A program made the translations under genes and the position numbers. Below, piece by piece: positions 11,296 through 22,236 of a stretch of 64,000 nt of DNA (position 1 is its first letter; every line of letters starts with the position of its first letter). The notes beneath the pieces are model-generated. The model did not search any database. It was given only the letters and a program-made list of their open reading frames with translations, and was not told the origin of the DNA. Origin of the DNA: Opisthorchis felineus (lineage: Eukaryota; Platyhelminthes; Trematoda; Opisthorchiida; Opisthorchiidae); the NCBI GenBank assembly GCA_004794785.1, contig SJOL01006418.1:670573-734572 (forward strand). Reading direction: 5' to 3'.

Positions 11296-12227
11296 CTGGC
11301 CCCGTCTGCTTCGTGACCTCCGGGTTTGACTGCGTCTTCGACTAGCTTTTCGCGTCCGGTACTGGCTTTCCTCGTGCCCACGTCGATTGCACACTAAAAA
11401 TTTGTGCTTTTTATAGGGACACAATCGCACAAAATGTCATTCGCCGCATTGCCAGCATTCTGACGGGGGCTTTGCTCCGTTCGAATTTGCCGCCACGGGA
11501 GGTTGCCTCGATGTTGCCTTGGCAAAATTGAAGGAGGGGTTGGATAAGGGTCTCTGCAACATGGCCGTGTCGTGTTTAAGATTCAAGAGGCGTTGGCACT
11601 CATGGGTAATGGACTGCAAGGTTATCTCGGGCGTCTGTTCAATCTTGTTCAACAGTCTCGCTCTGATATCACCAACTGCATGCGACTAAAGACCAAATAT
11701 GAAAATATGATACTTGAACTTGTTTTCGGTCATGGTAGATAACTTGAATTGTTCGCGTCCAAGGTTGACTCTACCGGCATAAGTGATATGGTCTTCGGAT
11801 CCCTTTTTCGCAAGTTTCATACATTGGTAGCGAATAGTAAACAAAGAGGAACACTCAACGAAAACTGCTGAGAGTTGCTGCACGGTTTCGTCAAAACAGA
11901 GATCTCGCGTGTTCTTTGGCAGGATGAAGTTGGAATACCGTGTGTGTTCCGTTGTGCCAAGCTTTCTGAGCAATAAGCGTACTCTCCAGACATCATCTTT
12001 GTGCTTCAGTTCGATTTTGAAAACAACTTCGTAACGTCTGAACCACGAATCGAAGGTTAGATCCACATCACGGTCATAATGGAACTCCGTGATGCATCTG
12101 GAGCGGGATTTGGTGGTTGAATTTTAAGTTGCTGCGTCAATGTTTCCACCAAACGTAATTGCACCGCTTCAAACTGATTTTTTTGTTGCAGCAGAATTTC
12201 TTTCAACGCTTCAGCAGTTATTGTCAT
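11296..12227 (-). pseudogene. Gypsy gag remnant
   Basis: Gag forms the particle shell and binds element RNA. The likely ATG (12225-12227) begins MTITAEALKEILLQQ and opens a helical N-terminus, followed by a frameshift near 12,090 into the LTFDSWFRRYEVVF capsid segment. A TAG interrupts the frame after FIFGL (about 11,684). Near 11,440 a first zinc knuckle begins CWQC but carries a TGA and has lost one spacing residue. A second cysteine-rich segment (CPYKKHKF..CNRRGHEE) has drifted in its later positions. An arginine/serine-rich end runs straight into integrase sequence. Confidence 0.85.
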
Positions 12228-12249
12228 CGTTCCGTGGGTTCGGCCAATC
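12228..12249 (-). promoter_or_regulatory. Primer-binding-site region
   Basis: Immediately inside the 5' LTR the minus strand reads GATTGGCCGAACCCACGGAA. The TGG-initial stretch fits pairing with a tRNA 3' CCA end. I cannot assign the tRNA; a search of the host tRNA set for GGGTTCGGCCA-type ends would settle it. Confidence 0.5.
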
Positions 12250-12545
12250 TGTTATATCTGACTGCTGTTCCCGCTCCAGTGCCTAGTGCCGCGGAAAAAC
12301 TCACTGATAAGGAACACAACAGGTTTATTGCGAACAAGCGAGTGTCTGCGAGTGCAGCACTTACAATGGACCTCACGCTATCTGAAGTTAACTTTCATCG
12401 ATCCAGACTGTTGCTGAATTGATTGAATGCTTGACTGGCCTGGATGCTTTCCGGCTTTCCTACTGAGATTTTGGTGGAGCTTTCGGGTCTCAGTAGGTTC
12501 TGGGCGTTCTGGGTTGCTTTCAGGAATCTGGCCTTTCTGATAACA
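12250..12545 (-). repeat. 5' LTR of the Gypsy element
   Basis: 296 bp with canonical TG...CA ends on the minus strand (TGTTATCAG at the outer end, GATATAACA at the inner end). It pairs with 9631-9927. Confidence 0.9.
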
Positions 12546-15500
12546 AGACGTGTTGCTGGTCACAGAGTGCCACGTAATAACACTCGTGGCAAAGCTCTTG
12601 TTTGAACCGGCGTACTGTGAATACTGAACAGCAGTTACAAATGCCGAATCAGAAATGTCTCAGTGTTAGCAGGGAATAATGATGACTTCTGTTCCAGTAG
12701 AATGAACCGATTTGGCGCGCTAGGTCTGGATTACTTCCGGTGAGGTGAGCAGTTGGGTTTGTTAAAACAAACATATTCGGAACAAGTCATCAGTGAATAA
12801 ATCTGAAGCGCATCTAGAGGAATAACTTGGCGAGTAGATGATGAATAAGCGGGGAAGTGACACGGACTCAAGATGATTATGATAGAGCTTCTGTTCAATT
12901 CTCCCATCTTGTATAATTTCTGGGTGAAAAAGCTGAGCGTACTCCTGGATAACGACCGCAGCATTTTTAAACAAACTGATGAATACGTTGGCCAAAAACC
13001 AGTTATAGCTGAATTAATTGGTGATTCAAGATTCAAACTGAAACATCACTGATACCTTACTGAGAAACAAGAATTCGACACAAGCTTAATGGGTTGCCTT
13101 AACAGAAAAGCAAATGCTCGTTGCCTTTTAAAGTTAAGACCCTTAGTTCCCATCTCAAATATTGCACAATTCTAATCTAAACATCGTGGGCAACCTATGA
13201 CGAATACGTAAGTGACCATTAAATGGCAGTGTAGGTTAATTCCAGAAAGTGTGGCCCAAGTGGATGTTTTTCTCTGTGTCACGATAAACTAAGAGGTAAA
13301 AATCGAAAGCATTCTGCCATTAAAACGCAATAAGTTACCTAGACTGTAGTAAATATGCAGGACAGATTGGCAACGATTATGCAACCCTTTCAGATTTATA
13401 TTGGATCACTTCACTTTCGTGCACTCTGCGCAGAATTAAACCAAATGATGATGAAAAAGTTGAGACTTCACACCAACCATCCACAAAATGTTGACGTATG
13501 TACAAAAAATAGATGAATCTATAGTGTATTCGTGCGCTTTCTGTGTTCCTCACAGCAAATTCATATTAGCTGAGAGATAGTGTGAGCTCAACCTAGTGGG
13601 AAAATAACGTTCAGTACCTGTAAGATGACTCATTTGTTCATTTTCAACACGTGTACGTACGCACCCGATTATGGCCTTATGGTGTTGCTTGGAGCTGCTT
13701 CGCACAAAATTAGTCAGCTGGATCTCTCTACGGGGCGGAGTATATCCTTTTTGTGTTGCTAGTTTCTCAGAGTGTCATTAACTGAGTATCATCAACTAAA
13801 ATCTTGGTGCGTTTTATACGTTCATTTCTATGCGCGTTTGATTAGCCCTGTCAAATACGTGAAGTTTTGATCAGCCGCGCATGGGTGAACTTAGTACAAA
13901 TATAAACAACTAGCGTTGATGCCTGCTTTTTTCAATATGATGGACCATACACTTGCCATACGTGAAATTTCTTTGCATATGAGGTCGTGATGAAGTATAA
14001 CGTATTCGGATGATTTTTTGGACTAGGGTTAAAAGAATAAAATTTCACAGGACAGAAAGTTACAAAGAGTGGTTGATGCGTGTACTGTTGTATTGTTATT
14101 TATTTGGTTGGAGAAACAACAAAAGATTAACAAGGCGCAGAGAAGTTCTTATGAATGAAGCATTTTTCAGCCAGACTGACTAATCCTCAAAGGAATTGAG
14201 ACCTAGGTTACCAGATTATGCGTTTTTTGGTAAGGCAGATAGTAAAAAAACCTTTCACTGTTGTTAGAAAGCAGGTTGGTTCACTCAACTCTGAAGTAAA
14301 TAGATATGAATGTATTTGATCCCACATTAGCATGTTCTGAAGCTTCTGACGCAGTCGCTGCTTAACCCGAAATTTCTTAGCCGTAAAAACCTTGCCTACA
14401 AAATAGCTATTCCGTCTCAAAAAACCTTTCCATCAGTAGATCCACACCACTTAGACCTGACAGCACTGTTCACGTATACTCTTCCACAAAATGAGTATTT
14501 CCTTCTCATACTGTCAATGTCTGCCTTAATGATCACTGATAGATGCAAAAGTATCGTTCTGTACATTCTCTTCTTTGTCGAGGAACCCGTTGTTTGGGAC
14601 AACATCTTCAAAATGGATGTAAATTGAAATTTACCTGCCCACCCAGTATTCACAAGCTGTTTCGAAGACCGACAAATGGAGATCCGGTTGGAGTTCACTG
14701 AGGGTGTCATACTTTCAAAGCATCCCCTTCTGTTGGACGGTTTATGCTGACCAACCGTGGTATACCGCGTCCCGTGTAAAATGGCTCTAACAGTGTAATC
14801 AACTCATTCCATATCCAAGCATGATTCCCACGGCCTCCCACTTAAGGACCAAGACTAATTAGGTGCACTGGCTAATTAAGACGACAAAAATAGAGAGCAT
14901 TAACCTTATTCCCCAAAGTCTTTTTACTGATTGTGTGTTTCAGCTTATTCTGCATCTAAAGCTTGATCCCCATCCGGGCATCCAAGAAGACCTGAGAATA
15001 CTGGGAAAAAATTCTTAAATGCGGTGAACAGTCACCCTTTCTTACTGTCATAAAGTATGCTGCAACAGCGCACGTCTTAAAAATTGTCTGTTTCACAGAG
15101 ACGTGACTCTCTTTGTGTTGTCCGACGGTGTCAGTCCCCTAGAAAACTCACGGAAATACTTCCTGTCATCTACCGTCCAGCGGGAAGCTTCCTACACGCC
15201 AAAAAGGGTCTTTTCCAGTAGGAGAAGCAATACAATGTATCCCGTTAAAGTATCACTGTAATGTGTGGTACATATTAAAATTAAGTGCGGCAGTACAACA
15301 TACGTGTGCTGTTTTGGAAAGACCCTGCTTAATCTTCACTTAACACTTTTTAACTAGGGCTGTGTAGGTGAAGACTTTTCGGTCCCTTGGAATTTACTTT
15401 TCAAAAAACGCTACTTATCCCAGTATTGGTAGATTCATGGGCTAAACTTTCTGCTAAAACGGCACATTTCGAGTTGCAGGAATTGATTTAACCGGCATGG

Positions 15501-17744
15501 CAAATCTTCCACTCGTTTTAATAAAAGCGAAGAGGCCAGTGATTACTCCTAATTTTTTCACAGTTCAAATGAAAGGCCTGATAACTCCCAGGTCTTGAGC
15601 TTTGATTTCACAAATGACTGGTACAGAGCAGATTTGCTTTAGTTTGAGTCTCCCCTTTCGAAAGTAGACCAAAATAAAGCTTTAAATTAGTTAAGCTAGT
15701 TGTAAGCAAATTAGAATTTTAAATTGTTACTTTTCTGCTCAGGTAAAGCATCTTTTGACTTTTATTCTTCTCTTTAATTTCGAAATAAACTCTGTTCCAT
15801 CTTATGCATAACCGTCTAATATTAAGTTGCAAACATTATTTATTTCTAAATTGACGTACTAAAACTCCATATTTTATTAAAGCCGAAGCACTAAGAGCTC
15901 AAGCCGTATGAGTCAATTTTCAAAGGAAAGGTACTTTCGGTTTTCCGGAAGGAACGTTTTAAGATTTTATCCACATCAGCTGGTTCTGCCAGAATTGGTT
16001 ATTCATGTTCACAAGGTAGAACATACCTTGTATTTTCCCCGACAAACCGGAAAAGAAAGACAAAATCCCGTTATCAAATCGTAGATTTCAGTAACAGATA
16101 GACAAAGCAGTTAACATTAAGCCCTAATACACAACGGGTCTGATTGGTCAACTGAAAACGCAAAAGCTTAGACTGAAATTCCATGACAGAACTGTTAGGA
16201 AGCCGGTAGATTTTGCTCTCCAATTTCTGAACTGGTTGAATTTCCTCGACTTACTCAGGTTATGTCCAAGTAGAGGAAAACTTGTTTATGGTTTCTTTCA
16301 TTTTTTTGTTAGGTTAGACGTTTTGCTGGATCACTCAAACAAATCAATGTAAAATGTACCATTTTGTTTTCACAGGTCACACAGGCAAGTCCGTTTGAAT
16401 TTTCACCGTGCGCACAAATGCACAAATATTCAAAATTGTTTGCAAGACAAACAAGTAAGTATCGCAGCCTAACGGCTGGATAAAGTTGAAAAGACTAGAC
16501 GCCAAAGGTGATTCGCAAAGGATGAAAGAAAAACTAACAGTTGGAAACGTCTAAAAAAGAACGATGTAGCAATTTCGTTTCATTTTACTCAGTCAACAAG
16601 GTTCCGATGCTTTCCAAATGTTTGCATGAGATCAAGCTGTTCAGGCGGTAGTTGTCTGAACTGCTCCTGCAAAACATAATATAGTTGGAAGTTTTTCCAT
16701 TTTTCTGGAAGGATCAAACATTCACTGTTTGCTGTAAGGAACTTCGGATCCGAAAGTCAAATTTTTGGGTGCGGAATACGGTGGATGTAGTAGTAGTTAA
16801 AAAGTGGTTCGCGACAGATGTAACAAATTTGGTCACGTGATCTTTCGATCAGAATTGTGATGGTGTGGTCAAATTTTGGAAGTCGTTAGCCAACTTCTTA
16901 CCAATCAGTTCCACTTAATGGGTCTTATTGAAGAGAATCGTGAAGCTCTATGGATGATGACTGCTCCAAAATAGGCGAATTTCCTGAATAATTCATTGCA
17001 AGCACTGAACTGCAAATTTAACAGGCGTGGCATGAGCGCTCCTTACAGAGTCTTACTTATTCTCAGCCGCTTAAGGCCTGGGTGGGAAACTGGCAACAGG
17101 CGAAACTTCCCGGAACGAAAAATAACGGGGTCTTCTGGTACAAAGTCTCAACAACTATATTGAACCGCAATCCAGAATGCACACATAAACAGACTGGGAT
17201 GAAGATCGTCCCAAATAAGCTGTGTTCATCTTTCGTGTGTCTTTAGATCTAAAACAATGAACAAAGATAGTCTATGTTTGCTGCATTAGTTCGACGACGT
17301 TTGATCATGGGAACACTGTTCGGGCTGATTGCATTTCGCCCAAACCTATTGCAACAGCTTCCAATTTGTCTTCACACATTCACATTTACATAGTAAAAAC
17401 CATTTATTTGTCAGTTGCTTTTTTCTTACACTTGTAATGCTAAACCAGTTGTGGTCAGGAATTCTCCATCGTCATAAACCAGACGGAAAATTCGATCATA
17501 TTTCTAATGGTTCGTTGACAGGTAACACGTGCAGTCCTTTAGGAAAACCACCGGCTTACGTGTGTATGTCATGCTTTCGTTCACACCGACTGCAGTCTAT
17601 AAAAAAGAAAGACACTAGCTAGCGGTATCCACTTTAGTCCTCAAAATGCTTTGAGGACAAATCTTTTTAATATTTTTTTCTTATTGTTTATTTACGTGGC
17701 CGAGTGTCAGCAGAACAAAAGACAACCTGGAGCAGAAAGAGAAT
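12546..17744. other. No gene recognised
   Basis: About 5.2 kb of AT-rich DNA, the longest quiet stretch of the window. Open frames above 60 codons are few and show no domain. I see no element ends, arrays or RNA genes. Confidence 0.5.
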
Positions 17745-18003
17745 TTATGAATAGCCTTGACACATTTGGAAAAAAGTGAACCAATGATCAATGCAATCAA
17801 TCAAAGGAGAAGGACAGAGCAATGCAGTTGTTGCACTCAAGACTGATTCAGCCACATCAACCGCACGTGGAGTATGTTGTGCAAAGTTAGCCGCTACAAA
17901 TACGTGAGTTCGTTGCAGTGCTATCCCTTGATTCCACACAACATAAAGTAAATTGTGATCCCCAAAAAGAGCATGAACGAATGCAGGAAGCGCTAACAAG
18001 ACC
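17745..18003 (-). CDS. Probable terminal exon, unknown protein
   Basis: On the minus strand an acceptor (GAGTCTTAG) precedes 18003. The frame then stays open for 85 codons to a TAA at 17745. The protein looks genuine: mixed hydrophobic/polar sequence including LLALPAFVHALFGDHNLLYV and RTHVFVAANFAQHTPRAVDV, with several cysteines near the end (LLCPSPLIDCIDHW). It enters in phase 2. I do not recognise the family. Upstream exons on the minus strand would lie beyond 18 kb, where a plus-strand gene piece also sits; I could not find them. It may instead be a decayed fragment, although the lack of any break over 85 codons argues against that. Confidence 0.4.
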
Positions 18004-18231
18004 CTAAGACTCTCTGGTGCGAAGTAACCGAAATGTGCTCAAGATCGTGAGTCGTTGTTGCGGGGCTTATAAACAGTCTTTAGAGTAACGTCATGATAAA
18101 ATTTTGGAGTGCTTTGCAAAAACGATTTTGTGATGAAAAGATAAGTTTGTGGAACAAATGCTATTGATTGCGATTCGGACAGGAGCAGAACAAGTGATCA
18201 CAGTTTGCTCCCAGTAACCGCATACACCTTA

Positions 18232-18452
18232 ATGCGATTAATTATTTGCGCAATTATTCAAAGTCAGTGGATTAATGGACTGGATACTAATAACATGGCT
18301 TGCATCCAAATGGTGCAGAATATTGTCGAGTATTCGCTGGAGGACGTTCAAAAGACAATGGTTAGTGGTCATTTTTTCAGTGACCGAAGTTAAAATTTTC
18401 TCAGGAAAGAAACGTTAGGCTGATTATTTTTGATGGCAGACCACCTGTGTAA
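18232..18452 (+). CDS. Probable gene 3' end with a 44-nt intron, unknown protein
   Basis: Exon 1 ends at 18360 (AAGACAATG|GTTAGT). A 44-nt intron (18361-18404) ends in ATTTTCTCAG, and exon 2 (18405-18452) gives 15 more codons and a TAA. Joining is in phase 0 and the frame stays open. Peptides include NIVEYSLEDVQKTM before the joint and ERNVRLIIFDGRPPV after it. The first in-frame ATG is at 18232; alternatively exon 1 starts at an AG near 18,262 and the true start lies upstream. Such tiny introns are common in flatworm genes. Function unknown. Confidence 0.42.
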
Positions 18453-18774
18453 TTTGTAAATTGTGCCCGAGTACCTTGTTGAGACTTAGATACTTTTGAG
18501 TCTCCATACTTGACAGCTATGTAGCGGATTGCAAGCGCCGAAAACGGGACAGAAAACAATATATTACATTGTAGTTTGATCCGACAGTCCTTCTGGAAGC
18601 CTAACTCTCAAAAAGTTGAGGTGAACGATCGTGGCGATTACTCGCCAGTGGTCAAAACTACACCTGACTTTCAGTAAATGTTGAGATAGAATGATTTGCG
18701 ATCATTAGGAGAACCTTGGGGCTGAAATCACCAGTCATCGATGACAGACATGACTTAATTACGCAGTCTGCGGC

Positions 18775-18948
18775 GCTAGTGCACCGAGGCTATCGCCCTC
18801 AATGCTGTCTTCCAACTTTCATGATTATGCCCCAGTACTTGGCTACATCTCTCACTGTCTGTCACTTTCCAGTGACCGAAATTGTAGCAGCTAGAACCAA
18901 CACACACTTGCTACTTGGCTTATAGCTAATTGACTGACTAAATGACTA
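18775..18948 (+). repeat. SINE-like dispersed repeat, copy R1
   Basis: Shares with R2-R4 a 3' half containing GTAGCAGCT..GAACCAAC, then TATAGCT and a tail of TGACTGACT-like units. Its 5' half (GTGCACCGAGGCTATCGCC) matches less well. No promoter boxes could be verified. Confidence 0.5.
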
Positions 18949-21900
18949 AGTTTACAGCGGCGGAATTTGACCTGTGCAGAATGTCGTTTGCTCATTTCTA
19001 GCGCTTTTATACTGTTTTACCTGCAATGGCATTGTGTACAAATGAAGAAAGTGCTCCAGCTCTTGACCAAGATTCGTCGGTCACTGAGAGGAGACCACAG
19101 GAGACCCAGCACAAACTTGATTTGGGGGAGGGGGGACAGTATGTCCATATTTATCTCCAAAAAATCTAGTTTCCTCTGATGGGTGAGGAATATCAGCAAC
19201 CACATGCACCAACCAAGGGTGAATTATGCAATGACTTGCGCAATATAGCACGACCCCAAAAAGCACAGACAACAACACTAAGAAGTTCGTGTCAACCAGG
19301 CAAACCTTCGTAATTTTGCCTAGGATGGTACAGAAACCAGGAAAGTTGAATGTAGACTTTCATGAGAATTATGAGAAAAAGACAAATTATGGTAGCTTAT
19401 CAGAGAAGTTTGGGCTGTGTGTGCTTTGTAACTCATAAATTTCACCCTGCCGACTGTGCTAGAGTTGGCGGTGGTTTGCGCCACAGCGTTTTCATTAGAT
19501 TTCGCTTCGATTCGGCATGGTTCCTCTATGTGGATTGTTACTCCGTGTACCACAGAAAGCCAGAAGGGTACAACTTAGACATACGTAGCAAGGATTGTTG
19601 TGACTAAAATTTTTAAGAGATATGCAAACCTGAGGTTTAATCACACAGGAGGTAAAAGATGCATTGGGAATTGGGACGGAAATCACTATCATCTGTTTTC
19701 AGGACAGGTTGCATATCAGTGGAGCGAGTGTAAACAATACACCGTGCTATATACTGCACACGGTTTATCCTCAATCAAACATTGAGAAGACCCGGATAAG
19801 AGCTATTGTTGCAAAAATATGAAATTCAAATACACCCGTCTCACCTTCGCCCAGCGGAGATGCCGTAATGCAATCCACATGATCTGACCCAACCAACCAA
19901 AAGCGGGCAGTTTATTAGGATATTTGAAGAGGGCTTTTCTGTGTGCTGTTTTCATGCAAAACTCTACAGGAATCGGAAGGTTACCGAAGGGTATGATTAG
20001 CAAACTTTTTTTTCTGACCACTGAGCGGTAGGTAGACAGGCAGCCTACTTTGCATCTAATTTTAGGTTTTCGCAGCCAGATGTTGAATCAAGGAAACAGA
20101 CAACAGTCCACTGAGACACAAGAAAACATTATTTTGACTGTAGTTTTTTCTTGACACAATTGAGGAATATGTTGGTGAGCTAAGGCAGTATAGATAGCTG
20201 ATGTTCTGTTTGCTGAGTATGACCAAACTCGCCAATGGTAGGCTCCTATTAACTGCCGCCACTGTTCTGCTTTTATTTGGCGTGTCCCACACCGGTAGTC
20301 AAACTAATATCCTCCGCCGATGTATTCCGCTTTGTTAGGGTTTTCTGCTATTCCCCCGGTAAACCTTTCCACTCAAAATCTTGCGGTAACCCAGGGACGA
20401 ACGATACATCGACGTAGGTTTCATTCTGAAGAAAAGTGCTCCGAAGTTTTAGTTTTTGCTTCCTCGTGTGAGGGGCGCATCATTGTTTCAATTAGTTTCA
20501 AAGTTAATGTCTCATTTTGTCAGTTTAGACGTTCCATAATGTAACAGTCAGATAAAATTGTTACGACCAAACAAACTTGCGGGAAAAACGTGAAATCTAT
20601 TTCACTTAAGTAGAAGTTTCCAATCCAAAGTATCTGTTGATACAAGAATGCTTCGCCAAATTCTTACATTCGCTTTTGTAGTTCCGTCCTTTGGTGAAAA
20701 AATGACGCCTTCAAGGCTTTCGGAATGTGTCTCCTGGTAGTACACACTAACCAATAAACAACACATCCCTACATAGCAGTCACCTCTCTGCCTTAGTCAT
20801 TTTTGTTCGTATACATTAAAGTGTTCCCAAATAATTGCCAAACAGTTGTCTCCCTGTTAGACGCTAAAATTTAAAATGAACTTCCCCACGTTATTATCAG
20901 CACTTCTTTCCATCTCACCGCAACGAGCAAATATCAAGTTTACGTTAACATAAATCCCACTCAACTGAGCAGTTTACGGCAGAGGTTGTAGTGTGCCTTG
21001 CATGCTCATCGTGAGCTACAATCCGCCACCCACTAATTTGGAAAACACGACTTTGTGAAAACGGAGTGAATAAAACCCTTACATCAATCCTATGAAAGCT
21101 ATCCAGTTCGTTCTCCTATATCTGTTTTTAAGTGCTAACTATTTTCAAGTTCCTTAATTTTTCTGGAATGCAGTAAAATTCCTTTGTGGACCAAATATGT
21201 AAACGTTAGCCTGAAAGACATGTTATTAAGCATTCTGTTCATTCTCTACCATCTGGGAGGAAACAACGTGCTCTCAATTAATCTTGATACTGCACATCTG
21301 AAACTGTTTATTTTACTATAATAGTATGAATAAGTTACAACTTCGAAACCAAGGTAGCTCTGGGGGAGTCAAACGCAAGCAAATTCAAATCCCCGGAATA
21401 GCGTTGCCCGCAAAAATACCACGTACAAACAGAATCGGGTTGAGCCCAAAAGATAAACTCTTTTTTAATTCCGGAGAAGGCGGGCCTAAAAACCATGTTA
21501 TTGTAAAAAACAAAGCGAAATCTGCGTTGAAGGTATCAAACTTCAGACAAGTGTGGTACTCCATAAAACGCTGAATTACCGACTGTGGTTCATTTTTCCG
21601 ATGAATAACAAAATTTCTTGCGGCAAGATTCCTGGAAGAAATCTGTAAATGACAAACTCAGAATCTTCACAAAGTTGAGAGACTATTTTAGATGTGTACT
21701 ACGCATTACTTGAAGCATGAAAAACAGGTCATGACTCCAAGGATTGCTTAATCATTTAGAGTAGTCTTGGTAAGGTTAAGTTGTACAACGCCCGCAAAAG
21801 GCCTGTGAACTCTGGTGGTTTTTGCACGTTTGGAAACTCTAAGCATTTTCCCTAGGTTTTTGGTGTTAGTGGGTGTGACACAGGCAGACACAACCATGTT

Positions 21901-21974
21901 CGCCTAACAGCAGTTTGCTTTTGTGGCGTCCTACAGATCACTGTAGTACACACTGTAGGTACACATAGACAGCC
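18949..21974. other. No gene recognised
   Basis: About 3 kb without supportable genes. Frames near 19,362-19,785 and 21,326-21,574 are open but have neither recognisable domains nor convincing splice signals. Confidence 0.45.
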
Positions 21975-21982
21975 CTATTTAC

Positions 21983-22236
21983 GGATTGAATGCAATGGCT
22001 TAAGTCTAACACAACAGTTGTTGGCTGCGGAGGCATAACGGAGTGACACTGTCGCAGTAGTAGAGACGAGGCAGACCAAAATAATATATCCACAAATGTC
22101 TTCAGGGACCCAGGAGTAGCAAAAGATAAACGCGAAAAGTAAGGCCAGTTGCTGTAGGATTGATGACTCGAACTGATTGCGTTCTACCAGCCTCAAAGGC
22201 TGTACTGTCTCGTTCAGTGTAAACTTCTGTGCCACC
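21983..22236 (-). CDS. Candidate exon of a two-helix membrane protein
   Basis: Minus-strand acceptor CACCCAG before 22236 and donor ATCC|GTAAAT after 21983. The frame is open throughout and stops a few codons past the donor (TAG at 21975). The peptide has a polar start (FTLNETVQPLRLVERNQFES), then two hydrophobic stretches (LALLFAFIFCYSWV and GYIILVCLVSTTATVSL) that could be membrane helices. Enters in phase 2. Family not recognised. Confidence 0.35.

Larger units (their letters stand above)
9631..12545 (-). mobile_element. Ty3/Gypsy LTR retrotransposon, internally deleted (gag-integrase only)
   Basis: A 2.9-kb element on the minus strand with two LTRs (9631-9927 and 12250-12545), a polypurine tract, a gag remnant and an integrase remnant. 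Protease, reverse transcriptase and RNase H are missing. A typical Gypsy element is about 5 kb, so roughly 2 kb has been lost near 11,280-11,300. Flanks read AGAAG on the left and AGACG on the right, which could be a 5-bp target-site duplication with one change. It could be copied only with enzymes supplied by an intact relative. Several stops and shifts show that this copy is old. Confidence 0.9.
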
